From positions 62,001 through 126,000 of the forward strand of contig JAAEOJ010000139.1 in assembly GCA_024244685.1 (NCBI GenBank): a DNA stretch of 64,000 nucleotides, written 5' to 3'. The notes beneath the pieces are model-generated. The model searched no databases. It was not told the origin of the DNA and saw nothing but the letters and a program-made list of their open reading frames with translations. Of the stretch, positions 8,969 through 19,865 are shown in pieces (position 1 is the first letter of the stretch; each line of letters starts with the position of its first letter). Position numbers and translations under genes: made by a program. This DNA comes from Mycoplasma sp. Its GTDB lineage: Bacteria > Bacillota_I > Bacilli_A > Mycoplasmatales > Metamycoplasmataceae.

Positions 8969-9496
8969 TTATATTTGTTTTTTTATTTTAAGTTTTATTC
9001 TATTTAATGCAGACTCAATTTTGTATCTTGAGGTTTTGTGTTCAATAGCTGTTTGGGGAATTGTTTTATTAGCTTCAAATATAGATAAGAATACAGAAAA
9101 TTCAAAAGGTGTTAATGTAGAAAAATTCAATTCTGAATAAGGTATTATTCCGGGAATAGAATAAAGTCCGTCTTTATATTCTATATATGAATTTAAAACT
9201 TTATATCTCCTAGTACCATAACTTCTAGTATATTTAAAAATTGTAAACTTAAATTCATTTTTAATGTATGTTGAGAAACTTGCTCCTTTCTCTGGTGAAT
9301 ATTTTTTTATTAAATTCGGGATAGAAAACATAAAAATACTTAAAATATCTTCTGCCTCTAATGGTGTGTTAATATATTTTCATTTATATTTATTTAAAAT
9401 TATTTTAAATTGTGTATCGTATTCTTTCATCACATTAAAAATAGCTTTATTATTTTCTTTATTTTCAATCATTTTTTTTAATTGAATGTAATTCAT
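8969..9496 (-). CDS. SigH-like sigma-70 family factor
   Basis: This 175-residue protein lies exactly where sigH sits in Firmicutes (cysS-rlmB-sigH-rpmG-secE-nusG). Residues about 45-75 resemble sigma region 2 (EAEDILSIFMFSIPNLIKKYSPEKGASFSTYI). The last 60 residues look like a helix-turn-helix region 4 (SRYKIESALNRIKLKIKK). It is strongly diverged. A start at 9496 follows GGAGAAAT. It could drive a small regulon, for example competence or stress genes, but no target is visible here. Confidence 0.7.
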
Positions 9497-9506
9497 ATTT
9501 CTCCTT

Positions 9507-10175
9507 TTATTTAGAGAGGATTATACCTGCGGCAACAGAAACATTTAATGATTGTATTGTTCCTTCCGTAGGAATAAATACATTTTGATCTGAAAGTTTT
9601 AATATTGTTTTTGAAACTCCTTTTCCTTCATTGCCCAAAATAATAGCAAAGGGTTCATTAAAAGTTATTTCTTTTATAGAAATACCATTTTTAATTGCAG
9701 TAGAATATATTCAAATTCCATTTTCTTTTAATTTCTTAATTGCAGTAGACATAGAGTTTACTCTAATTATTTTTATGTTAATATATCCTCCAGAAGAAAC
9801 TTTTAATACTGTGGGGGTTACATCCACTTGTCTATCTTTTGCTATCATGATATATTTATATCCAAATGCATTAGCTGTTCTTAAAATTGCACCAAAATTA
9901 TGTGGATCTTGAATTCTATCTAAAACTAAAATTTTGTTAGGTTTATTTTTTATAATTTCTTCCAAACTGAAATAATTAAATTCTTTTAGTTCAGCAATAA
10001 AACCTTGGTGATTTCCATTACAAATTTTATCCATCTCTTTTTTTTCGATAATTTTTATTTTAATGTCACTTGAAAAATTAAACGAATTCTTCTTTAATAT
10101 ATAAAGATTTTTAACGGGAAGTTTATTTTTTATTGCATCTAAAACAGTATTTTTCCCGTAAATTAATTTTCCCAT
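9507..10175 (-). CDS. rlmB: 23S rRNA 2'-O-methyltransferase (SpoU/TrmH family)
   Basis: This 222-residue SPOUT methyltransferase has the three family motifs: LDRIQDPHNFGAILRTA (motif 1), ILGNEGKGVS (motif 2) and SLNVSVAAGI (motif 3). An N-terminal L30e-like RNA-binding segment precedes them (MGKLIYGKNTVLDAIKN). The start at 10175 is preferred over an ATG two codons upstream because it has a six-base spacing from AAAGGA. Modification of G2251 (E. coli numbering) is the usual RlmB role. Confidence 0.9.
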
Positions 10176-10224
10176 ATTCATTCCTTTCAACTTATATTTT
10201 AACTTATTATAAATTATTATAATC

Positions 10225-11424
10225 TTATAAAAACCCTATTTTTATAAGCTTTTCTCTTATAAGATCTGCCTCTTTATACATTTTTTTTGATTTTAAATGT
10301 TCTCATTTATTAAATATTTCTTTTTCTTTTATGCTTATTTCGTTTTCTTTATTTATTAATCCTAATACTTTTAAATTAGCTAAAAATTCTTGATTAATTT
10401 TATTATCAGAATTTAAATTTACTAATTTAGAGTTTTTATTTAATAATTCGATAGCTTTTGAAAAGTTTCAATTTTTAATATATTTTGCAATTGTATTGTT
10501 TTTAACTTCAATTTTTGAGTTTAACTGAGCTTGCTTGGCTTTCTTTAAAAAAAATTTCATTTTTGTATTTGCTTCTATTATTATATCTTCATTTATATTA
10601 AAGGGTTTTGTAGGAGAAGATATTAAAAAAAGTAGTCTTAGTGTGTTTGAACCATATTTTTTAAAAAAATCTTGAGCATTAATTATATTTCCAAGAGATT
10701 TAGACATCTTAATATTATTTATATTAATTTGTCCAATATGTTTTCATTCTTTTGTAATTTCACATTTATTCAATACTCTGAATTGAGACGCTTCATTTTC
10801 ATTATGAGGAAATATTAAGTCTGAACCTCCACCATGAATATCTAATTTTCCAATCTTATTAATAAAAGCGGCACATTCAGTATGTCAACCGGGCCTTCCT
10901 TTTCCTCAAGGAGAATCAAAAGTTATTCCTATATCAGTTTTTTTTCAAAGTGCAAAATCTTCTTTGTTTTCTTTGTTTTCTGAAAAATCTTCAAAAATCA
11001 TATCTTCTATTTTTCTGTTTGATATATAACCGTATTTAGAATCTTTAGAAATAGAAAAATAAACATTGCCGTTTGATATATAAGCAAACCCTAGTTTAAT
11101 TAAAGAATTTATAAAATTAATAATTAATGGCATATTTTCTATAACACTAGGCATTCATGATGGTTTATCTACATTACTTTGCTTTAATAAATCTTTATAT
11201 AATTTAGTATATTTATCAGAAATTTCTTTTTCTGTTTTATTTTCTTCAATGGATTTTGAAATTATTTTATCATCAATATCTGTTATATTATGAATAAAGT
11301 TAACTTTATATCCTAAAGATTTTAAAGATTTTATATAAATATCAAAAATAATTATAGGTTTTAAGTTACCTATATGCGGATCATTATAGACTGTTGGACC
11401 ACAAACATAAATTGTTTTTTTCAT
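10225..11424 (-). CDS. cysS: Cysteinyl-tRNA synthetase
   Basis: This 399-residue class I synthetase is shorter than the usual 450-470. The N-terminus has [13 protein letters not shown] (zinc cysteine plus the HIGH-type motif), the centre has GWHTECAAF and [14 protein letters not shown], and the KMSKS loop is present ([10 protein letters not shown]). Five or more TGA Trp codons interrupt it under the standard code. The ATG at 11424 is six bases after AAGGAAGG; the ATG at 11430 would abut the ribosome site. The anticodon-binding C-terminal domain is compact. Confidence 0.96.
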
Positions 11425-11440
11425 ATTCATCCTTCCTTTT

Positions 11441-12214
11441 TTAATATGAATTATCTATTTTATTTCTAACTAAAGGTCCTATAATTCTATATGTTATAGA
11501 TACTATTGCTATATTAGTAAATATTTTTAAAGGAGAAGTAAACATATGGAAAATATATGCTGTACCAAAAGGAATACCTATAGTTAAAGAATCAGCGTAT
11601 GGTGTAAGAAGCGAGTTATTTACCTCTAATAATGAACAAAACAAAATAATTGGAGCTGTTAAGATAAGATGTTTATTCCATTTTTTTATAACTCTAAAAA
11701 TAACTAAAATAATTGCTCAAAGAAAAAAACCTGATGAAGCAATCAATTGTATAGCTAATTTATTATGTATAGGCATTTTTGATGGATGTTCCTTTGTACC
11801 TACAATAAATTTATCAGGAATATATTGTATAACAATTATTGTACTAATAGCAATTAATAATAAAATAATAAAAGAAATTCCAAAATATGCATTTAAAGAT
11901 GGTTTCTTTTTAACCATAACTCACATAATTACTCCAGGAATAAAACCAGTCATAGCCATAATTAAAGAATATAATGGGTGATAGTAAGTTGGTAGAAGTG
12001 CAAAAGACAAGATATCAGCAATCAATCCTGTTACAGCTCCAATTAGCGGCCCAAATAAGTATCCAGTTATTTTAATTGGCAATCCAGCAAAAGCAACTTT
12101 AAAAGAAGGAAAAGTTGTTATGGCTGCTAATCTTGAACCAACAATAACAAAAGATACAGATGCAGCAACTAAAATTGAAGCATATGCAATTTTTTTATTA
12201 TTTCATTTTCACAT
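11441..12214 (-). CDS. ECF transporter S component, folate-family-like
   Basis: This 257-residue protein has six or more hydrophobic helices. The segment AFAGLPIKITGYLFGPLIGAVTGLIADIL resembles the substrate-binding S components of ECF vitamin transporters (FolT-like). It would work with a separate EcfAA'T energising module, not found in this window. The ATG at 12214 has no Shine-Dalgarno site but a TATAAT box 7 nt upstream, so the mRNA is probably leaderless. The ligand cannot be told from sequence alone. Confidence 0.7.
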
Positions 12215-12221
12215 TTTATAA

Positions 12222-12227
12222 ATTATA
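12222..12227 (-). promoter_or_regulatory. -10 box 7 nt before the ECF S component ATG
   Basis: TATAAT on the minus strand, 7 nt from the start codon and with no ribosome site between, indicates a leaderless transcript. Confidence 0.6.
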
Positions 12228-12261
12228 CCCAATTTAAATAATAAACATTTTATTTTTATTT

Positions 12262-12696
12262 TTATTTATGATATTTAGAATTATTTTTAATACTATGAGC
12301 TCTAAATAATTGTTCTACTAAAAATACTCTAAATAATTGATGCGGAAAAGTCATTTTAGAAAAACAAATCTTTTCATTAAATTGTGTTTCTTCAACTCCA
12401 TAAGAACCACCGATAATAAAGGTTAAGTTATCAATATTAGAATATTTTTCTGAAAATTTTTTTGAGGTCATTGTTTCACCATTCAAAGAGCAAAGAATAA
12501 CCCTTGAGTTTTTATTAATCAAAGATTTTATAATCTTTGTTTCTTTTTGTTTAATTATTTCAATATTTTTATCTAATATAGGCTTAACTTCAGAAATTCT
12601 TAACTCAGCATAAAAACTTAATTTTTTTACGTAATCCTTAAACAATATCTTTGTTTCTTTATTTAAAGATCCAACTGCTATTAAATTAATTTTCAT
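12262..12696 (-). CDS. rlmH: 23S rRNA pseudouridine-1915 N3-methyltransferase
   Basis: This 144-residue SPOUT enzyme has the full RlmH pattern: [11 protein letters not shown] start, the [12 protein letters not shown]-binding loop, the [17 protein letters not shown] segment and the C-terminal NNSKYHK. It methylates the pseudouridine in helix 69 of 23S rRNA. The start overlaps the mnmG 3' end by 11 bp. Confidence 0.95.
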   Translation of the reverse strand: MKINLIAVGSLNKETKILFKDYVKKLSFYAELRISEVKPILDKNIEIIKQKETKIIKSLINKNSRVILCSLNGETMTSKKFSEKYSNIDNLTFIIGGSYGVEETQFNEKICFSKMTFPHQLFRVFLVEQLFRAHSIKNNSKYHK

Positions 12697-14527
12697 TGGA
12701 TTCTCCTTTTTTAAATTTTAAATTTAGATGAAACATTAACATTTGTATGTCCGCAGGATTAATACCAGATATTCTTGTTGCTTGACCTATAGTTGTCGGT
12801 TTTATAATATTTAATTTTTGAATTGCTTCTGTTGCTAAGTTGGCTACATTTTTATAATCTATATCTATTGGTAATTTAAGTTTTTCTAATCTTTTCATTT
12901 TTTTGGCTTGTATTTCTTGTTTTTTAATATAACCTTCTAATCTTATTTGTGTAACTAATTCATATGAATATTTAAAATTTGTAACATCTTTTGGGTCTAC
13001 TTCCGGTCTTGATAACACTTGATATAAAGAAGGGCCAGAAGTTATATTATATTTTTTTGCTAAATTGGAATTTGAAGAAACAAAATTATTCTTTAGTTTT
13101 TCTATCTCAATTTTTATTAATTTGTATTTATCTTTTACATTATTATATTCTTCTTTTGTTATCAATCCAACTTGATATCCTAATTTACTTAAACGAAAAT
13201 CAGCATTATCATTACGTAATAGTAATCTATATTCTGCTCTTGAAGTCAACATTCTATAAGGCTCTTTTGTTCCTTTGGTAATTAAATCATCTATTAAAAC
13301 TGCAATGTATCCTTTATCTCTAGTTATTATTAAAGGTTCCTTTTTTTCTAATTGTAAAGCTGCATTAATACCTGCATATAAACCTTGTGATGCTGCTTCT
13401 TCATAACCAGAAGATCCATTTATTTGACCTGCAAAATATAAACCTTTAATATTTTTAGATTCAAAAGTTTTTTTTAGTTGCAAAGGATTAATAGCATCAT
13501 ATTCAATTGCATATCCTCATTTAACAACTTCAGCATTTTCCATACCGGGTATTGTTTCTAAAATTTGTTTTTGAATATCAATAGGCATAGAAGTAGAAAG
13601 ACCATTAACATAAATTAAATCACCTTCTTTGGTTTCTGGTTCTAAAAATATTTGGTGTCTTGGTTTATCAGCAAATCTAATAATTTTATCCTCTATTGAA
13701 GGACAATATCTTGGCCCTACTCCATTTATTAATCCAGAGTACATTGAAGACTTATCAACATTTTTTTTAACTATTTCATGTGTTTTATGATTTGTATATG
13801 TTAAATAACAACTTATTTGATTCTTAAGTTTTATTTTTGAACGATGCGAAAAAGCGTAATCTGAAATTGGAATAATTTCTTTTTCTACTTTTGAAAAATC
13901 AATTGAAGACGATTTGACTCTTGGTGGAGTTCCAGTCTTTAATCTAATTAATTCAAATCCATTATCTTTTAATGATTCTGATAATTTTGAAGAAGTTCTT
14001 TCTCCATCTGGTCCTTCTAGATTTTTATCAGAACCTCTAAGTATATATGACTTCATGTATGTTCCTGTTGTAACAATAACAACTTTTGCATAAATTATTG
14101 AATCATCATCAAGCTCAACCCCTGCAATTATTTTGTCTTTTATTTTTAAACCTTTAACCATACCTTCAATAATATCTAAGTTATTTTGCTTAATTGCTTC
14201 TTCAAGCATTAATTTAGAATATAGTTCTTTATCAATTTGAGCTCTTAAAGCCTTTACTGCAGGCCCTTTTGAATCATTAAGCATTTTAATTTGAATCATA
14301 GCTTTATCAGAGAATAAACCTTGCACTCCACCCAACGCATCAATTTCTCTTGTAAGTATTCCTTTTGCAGGACCTCCAATGGAAGGATTGCATGGCATCA
14401 TAGCTAATTTATTTTTATTTAAAGTTATTAAAGCTGTTCTATGACCTTTTTTAGACAAAGCAAAAGCAGCCTCCATTCCTGCATGACCTCCACCTATTAC
14501 TATTGAATCATATTTTTTAATATTCAT
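12686..14527 (-). CDS. mnmG: tRNA uridine-34 carboxymethylaminomethyl enzyme MnmG (GidA)
   Basis: This 613-residue FAD enzyme works with MnmE to modify wobble uridine. The FAD-binding motif [10 protein letters not shown] is at residues 12-21. Further signatures are [41 protein letters not shown] and the C-terminal [11 protein letters not shown]. One TGA Trp lies in [10 protein letters not shown]. The ATG at 14527 begins the conserved [21 protein letters not shown] box lies 12 nt upstream with no clear ribosome site. Confidence 0.96.
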
Positions 14528-14593
14528 ATTTATGAATATATTATAAAACAAAAAATATTTTAATTTAATTATTTGATTTTTTTGATGATTATT

Positions 14594-15421
14594 TTAATCA
14601 TAAGTAACTAATTTTAAATTTTTTAAATAATTAATAAATCATTTATTAACTTTATTAAAATCAGGTTTCTCTTTAGACATTATAAATTTTTTTTCTTTAC
14701 ATAAAATTAAAATTTGTTTGTAAATTTCTTTTTCATTATTTGCTGGTTTTAAATTTAAAGAGTGTAATTTTTCGGGATAAAATTTACTTAATAATTTATA
14801 TCCAGAGTATACCAATTCTTGAGTTGGTATAATATCTGTTTTTATAGAACCTATAATAGCTAATTTAATACCAATTAATTCATCATCAAATTTAGGTCAA
14901 AGGATGCCGGGAGTATCTAATAATTGCATATTTCCTGCACTTACTCACTGTTGTCCTTTTGTTACACCAGGCATATTTCCTACTTTAGTTGAAGATTTTT
15001 TGGCTATAGCATTAATTAATGTTGATTTACCTGAATTTGGAACACCAACAACAAAAACTCTTAATCTTGGTTTTAAAATACCTTTTTTTAAATCTCTTTC
15101 GTGTTTTTTTTCCAACATTCTCTCTGCTTTTTTTATTATTTTTTTTCCTGAAGAATTTGATTTTAAATTAACCAAAATACAATCATCACCATCTTTTTTA
15201 TAATGGTTTATAATGCTACTTAATTTTTTTTCATCTCCAAAATCTTTTTTAGTTATAACAAATAACCTTGGTTTTGCAGGAGCTATATCATCAAATTCTG
15301 TGTTATATGAAGAAATTGGGGCTCTAGAATCTAAGACTACAATAAAAAGATCGGCTAAGGTTTGTTTTTCCTTCAATTGTTTTAAAGCTTTTGCCATATG
15401 TCCTGGAAATCATTGAATCAT
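14594..15421 (-). CDS. rbgA: Ribosome biogenesis GTPase RbgA (YlqF)
   Basis: This 275-residue circularly permuted GTPase helps late assembly of the 50S subunit. It starts MIQWFPGHMAKA, the family signature, with Trp encoded by TGA. The permuted G motifs are VITKKD (G4), GVPNSGKSTLINA (G1) and DTPGI (G3). The C-terminal ANTAR-like RNA-binding domain is present. TATAAT lies exactly 6 nt before the ATG and no Shine-Dalgarno site is present, so the mRNA is likely leaderless. Confidence 0.95.
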
Positions 15422-15427
15422 AAATTT

Positions 15428-15433
15428 ATTATA
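15428..15433 (-). promoter_or_regulatory. -10 box 6 nt before rbgA
   Basis: TATAAT spaced six bases from the rbgA ATG, which places the likely transcription start at the start codon. Confidence 0.65.
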
Positions 15434-15523
15434 ACAAGAAAATATACTTTAAATAAAAGGTTTAGATTTATATTTTAATTATTAAGATATAAAAAAGATA
15501 TAAACATATGAAGGGAGGATATT

Positions 15524-16006
15524 ATTAAAAATAGAGGTAAGATGTTAGAATCAATAATTAATAAAACAAATAATTTATATAAAAAAAATAATATAGCAGT
15601 TATACATAAAAAAGATGTTGATGTAAATTTTTCGAAAGTTATAAAACAAAATGGGAAATTAAAAGTAGAAAATGCTTATATTAAGAAAAAGTCTTTTGCG
15701 GATTATTATGGAGTTTTTAAAAGTAAGTTCATAGCATTTGAAGCAAAGAGTACAGAGTTAAACTCTTTGCCTTTAGATAACATAAAAATACATCAACATA
15801 ATTATTTAAAATTAATAAGGGATAATGGAGGTATATGCTTTTATATTTTTTATTATAAAAAATTTAATTCTTTTTTTTATATTGATTGAGAAGTAATAGA
15901 AGAATACAAAGGCAAATCTTTAAATATAGAAGAAGCTAAAAAACTAGGTAGTGAATTGGAATTAATATATCCAGGAATTATTGATTACATCCAATTTTGC
16001 GAATAA
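15524..16006 (+). CDS. recU: Holliday junction resolvase RecU
   Basis: This protein of about 160 residues resembles Bacillus RecU: NRG..LE at the N-terminus, NNIAVIHKKDVDV, SFADYYGVFKSKFIAFEAKST with the catalytic D and E-x-K, and GGICFYIFYY. It resolves recombination intermediates. The conserved NRG segment lies upstream of the first ATG (15542), so translation probably starts at ATT 15524, five bases after GGGAGG. That would be a rare AUU start; the ATG start would give 154 residues and no ribosome site. One TGA Trp is present. Confidence 0.88.
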
Positions 16007-16032
16007 AAAAAGTAATAATAATTACTTTTTTT
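16005..16032. terminator. Bidirectional terminator between recU and hup
   Basis: AAAAAAGTAAT, an AATA loop and ATTACTTTTTT form a hairpin with a U-run on both strands, serving the two convergent genes. Confidence 0.85.
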
Positions 16033-16043
16033 ATAAAAACTAA

Positions 16044-16316
16044 TTAAGCTACTAAATCTTTAAATGCTTTAGCTGCTTTGAATTTTGGAGCATTCTTAGC
16101 TTTAATTTGAATTTTTTCTCCAGTTTGAGGATTTATTCCTTGTCTTGCTGCTCTTTTAACTTTTTCAAAAGAACCTAAACCAGGTATAGCTACTTTTTTA
16201 CCAGCATTAACTGATGAAACTGTAAGCTCAATAAAAGCGCTCATTGCTTTTTCTGCGTCAGCTTTAGTAATAGATAATTTATCTGCTAAAGCTTCTACCA
16301 TTTGTGCTTTGTTCAT
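16044..16316 (-). CDS. hup: DNA-binding protein HU
   Basis: This 90-residue HU family nucleoid protein has MNKAQMVEALADKLSITKADAEKAM at the dimer core and the beta-arm segment IPGLGSFEKVKRAARQGINPQTGE. It has a strong AAGGAG ribosome site and its own promoter region before gpsA. Confidence 0.96.
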   Translation of the reverse strand: MNKAQMVEALADKLSITKADAEKAMSAFIELTVSSVNAGKKVAIPGLGSFEKVKRAARQGINPQTGEKIQIKAKNAPKFKAAKAFKDLVA

Positions 16317-16399
16317 AATTTATTTCTCCTTTTATTATATTTTTTACTTTATAATTATACCCTTTTTCTAAAAATAAAACACAAAATAAATTTTTAATA

Positions 16400-17398
16400 T
16401 TATTCTTGCTTATCTGTTTTATATAGTAGTTTATTAATTAATTTTTCTGGAGGTAAATTTTTAAATAAAACTTGATATAAAGAAGTAACTATAGGTAAAT
16501 GTATTCCTTTTTCTTTAGCGATTTCATAAACAAATTTAATTGCTTCTAGACCTTCAACTGTATTATTTTTGTTTGATTTTTCTTTCCCATTTTTAATAAA
16601 ATTTCTACCAAATGTTCTATTTCTTGAAAAATCTGACATTGTAGTAAGAATTAAATCTCCAACTCCTGTTAATCCCATCAATGTTTTTTCTTTACCTTTT
16701 GTTTCTTTAACATAAGTAATCATTTCATTAATTCCTCTTGTTAAAAAACCTGCTATAGTATTGATTCCATAACCTAATTCAACAGCCATTCCAACACCTA
16801 TCGCTAAAATATTTTTAAAAGATGATCCTACATCTGCACCATCAATGTCTGTTTGTTTATATATTTTTAAATATTTAGTTTGAAATTTATCTTGAACTTC
16901 TGAAAGTAATTGTTTATCAGATCCTATAGCACAAATAATTGTTGGTTGTTCTTTTGCAATTTCAATTGCAAAAGAAGGTCCAGCTAAAGAAACTATACCC
17001 CTAAATTCCATTTTATTTTCAGTTATGTATTTTTCAATACCTCTATGTAATGATTCTTTGGTTCCTGGAAAAAAGCCTTTTGATCCAGAAATGATTAAAG
17101 GTTTTATATTTTTAATGTTATTTTTAATGTTTTCAAAAATAATAGGTATTATTTTTGAAGGTACAGCTAAAATTAAATATTCACAATCTTTTAATGCCTC
17201 TTTTAAGTTTGTTGTTGTTTTAAAATTTGGTAAATCTATATATTTTGGAAAATACTTTGTATTTAAACCATTTTTTAAATCTTTAATTTCATTTTCGTCT
17301 ACTCCATAAATAACTAAATCTCTATTCTCTTTATTCATGATAACTTTTCCTAATGCTGTTCCTAATGCTCCTGAACCTATAATTGTATACTTTGCCAT
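16400..17398 (-). CDS. gpsA: Glycerol-3-phosphate dehydrogenase [NAD(P)+]
   Basis: This 332-residue enzyme reduces dihydroxyacetone phosphate to glycerol-3-phosphate for phospholipid synthesis. The Rossmann motif GSGALGTALG is at residues 8-17. Other motifs are SGSKGF, GPSFAIEIA, GSSFKNILAIGVG (with the catalytic Lys) and GLTGVGDLILTTMSDFSRNR. The start overlaps the der stop by one base. Confidence 0.96.
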   Translation of the reverse strand: MAKYTIIGSGALGTALGKVIMNKENRDLVIYGVDENEIKDLKNGLNTKYFPKYIDLPNFKTTTNLKEALKDCEYLILAVPSKIIPIIFENIKNNIKNIKPLIISGSKGFFPGTKESLHRGIEKYITENKMEFRGIVSLAGPSFAIEIAKEQPTIICAIGSDKQLLSEVQDKFQTKYLKIYKQTDIDGADVGSSFKNILAIGVGMAVELGYGINTIAGFLTRGINEMITYVKETKGKEKTLMGLTGVGDLILTTMSDFSRNRTFGRNFIKNGKEKSNKNNTVEGLEAIKFVYEIAKEKGIHLPIVTSLYQVLFKNLPPEKLINKLLYKTDKQE

Positions 17399-18705
17399 TA
17401 CTTAACTCCTTTAGTTTTGTTTTTTATTATTAATTTAATTGGTGCTCCTTCAAATCCAAAATATTCTCTAAATTGATTTTCAATATATCTAAGATATGTA
17501 AAATGTGCAAACTTCTTATTATTTACAAATAAAACAAATGTTGGTATTAATGCATCTACTTGTTTAATAAAAGATATGTTAAATCTACCACCATTAAATG
17601 AAGGAGCTGGTTGCATTAATTGAATATCTATAATCATTTCATTTAATAATGCAGTTTTAATTCTTTTTGTTAAATTTTCATTTACCTGAATAATTTTGTT
17701 TTTTAATATATCAAGTCTCTCAGATTTAATTGCTGAAATAAATATAATTGGTGCTCATAATAAAAACTTAAATTCTTTTCTTATCATGCCCTCATATTTA
17801 TTCATTGTATTTGTATCCTTTTTAATTAAATCTCATTTATTAATAACAATTATTATTGGTTTCATTTTTTCCATTGCATATCCCGCTAATCTAGCATCAA
17901 AGTGAGAAAGTTCTTTTGTAGCATCTATAACTAAAAGTGTTAAATCTGCACTTGATAATGATGACATAGCTCTTGATAAAGCATAATGATCAACGGACTC
18001 TATTAACTTTGACTTTTTAGAAATACCTGCTGTATCAATTATATGGAAATTTTTATCTTTAATTTTAATATCAACTTTAACGGAATCTCTAGTTGTTCCT
18101 GAAATAGAAGAAACAATAGCCCTATCTTGACCAGATAATGAATTTAACAACGAAGATTTACCAGCGTTGGGTTTTCCGATTATAGCTAATTTTCTATCAA
18201 CTAATTTTTCTTCATTATTAAAATCCAAAAATTTATAAACTGCATCTAAAGCATCACCAATTCCATCTCCATGTAATGCAGAAATAGGAAATATATCAAA
18301 TCCCGAAGAATAAATCGATGTATCTATTTCTTTTTGATTTTCTAATTTATTAGCTAATACTATTATAGGTTTACCTGATTTTCTTAATAAAGATAAAATA
18401 AAGTTATCATCATTATTTAATCCTGTTATTCCATCAACAACAAATAATATTACTTTAGATTCTTCGATTGCTATTTCAGCTTGTAATTTAATTTGTTCTT
18501 GAAAAGGTTTTCCTTCAATGGAAATTCCTCCTGTGTCAATAATTTCAAAAACATGACCAGATCATTCAATATCATAATAAAGACGATCTCTTGTTACACC
18601 TTCCATATCATGAACAATAGAAACCCTTTTACCAATTAATTTATTAAATAATGATGATTTACCTACATTAGGACGACCAACTATAGCAACTAAATTATTG
18701 TGCAT
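17398..18705 (-). CDS. der: Ribosome-assembly GTPase Der (EngA)
   Basis: This 435-residue protein has two tandem GTPase domains, with P-loops GRPNVGKSS near residue 10 and GKPNAGKSS near residue 175. Each is followed by DTGGI/DTAGI and a NKxD-type motif (ANKLE, degenerate in the first; INKWD in the second). A KH-like C-terminal domain ends the protein. Trp codons are TGA. It is needed for 50S assembly. It follows cmk by 13 bp. Confidence 0.96.
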
Positions 18706-18718
18706 TATATTCTCCTTT

Positions 18719-19363
18719 TTATACTAAATCCATAATTTTTTGAACTACTTCATCAATAGTCATTTTTGTAGTATCTATATTAATAGCCTCTTTTACTTTT
18801 ATAAGTGGTCCATTTTCTCTTGTCATATCTTTTTCATCTCTTTCATTTATTTCTTTTAATATTTTCTCATATTCTTGAGAAAAACCTAATTTTATATTTT
18901 GCATAAGCCTTCTTTTAGCCCTTTCTTCTGGAGATGCTCACATAAATATCTTTACTTCGGCGTTTGGCAAAACAACGGAAGTTATATCTCTTCCATCCAT
19001 AACAAAACCTTTTTCTTTAGAAATTTCTTGTTGTTCTTTTACAGCTAGAGTTCTAATTTTTTTATATTTAGAAATAATTGAAGCGCCTTTAGAAATTTCG
19101 TTAGTTCTTAATTCTTCTTTAAGGTTTTTACCATTAAGTTCTACAACATCATTTGGTAATAATTTAATCATATTTGGAACAAATGATTCAATAACTTTTT
19201 TTTCGTTTTTTAAATCTATATTATTTTTCAAAGCATTATAAGATATTGCTCTATACATTAAACCTGTTGATATATAAGTGTAACCTAATTTATTAGCAAC
19301 TAATTTTGCTATTGTTGATTTACCTGAACCAGCAGGACCATCTATTGCTATATTTTTTTTCAT
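18719..19363 (-). CDS. cmk: Cytidylate kinase
   Basis: This 214-residue kinase phosphorylates CMP and dCMP. It has the P-loop GPAGSGKST (residues 9-17), [23 protein letters not shown] and the lid region [11 protein letters not shown] with Trp as TGA. It precedes der, as in many Firmicutes. A two-base gap separates it from the upstream unknown gene. Confidence 0.95.
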
Positions 19364-19365
19364 AA

Positions 19366-19824
19366 TTATTCATCCTTTCTTTTAATAGGTAATTGAATTT
19401 TTTTTATATCACTAATTTCAAATTCTTCTGTACTTTCAATATTTGTGTATTCAGATTTAATGGCTTTACCTAATTCTACTTCTATAATCAAACTATCTAG
19501 TTTTCCAGAAGAAAAATCAAAATTATCTAAATATTGTAAAGATAAATTATTGCTAGTTTCATTATTATCAATTTTTTCAATAATAGAATCTGCAACGCTA
19601 TTATCAAATAATTTTATTTCTTCTAATTCTTCAAAATTTATATTTTTTATTTTTAAAGGTTCTCTTTTAAACTTTTCTTCATATTCTGGAAATACCTTTA
19701 ATAATCTTTCATTTAAAATTGAAAGTTTTTCATTTGATTTTAAAATAGAATCTTGCAAAGATATATTTTTTGAAATTTCTTTTCTATAATTTTTTCATTT
19801 TTCTATTCTAGTTTGATTAATCAT
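19366..19824 (-). CDS. Hypothetical charged protein before cmk
   Basis: This 152-residue protein starts MINQTRIEKWKNYRKEISK. It is rich in Lys, Glu, Ile and Ser, and it is predicted to be helical and soluble, with no membrane segment. No family is recognised. TATAAT lies exactly 6 nt before the ATG, so it probably starts a leaderless cmk-der-gpsA transcript. Its fixed place before cmk suggests a housekeeping role, but none can be named. Confidence 0.75.
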
Positions 19825-19830
19825 ATTAAA

Positions 19831-19836
19831 ATTATA
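19831..19836 (-). promoter_or_regulatory. -10 box 6 nt before the gene upstream of cmk
   Basis: TATAAT with a six-base spacing to the ATG and no ribosome site. Confidence 0.6.
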
Positions 19837-19865
19837 TTAAAAAAGATACGATTAATGTATCCAAA

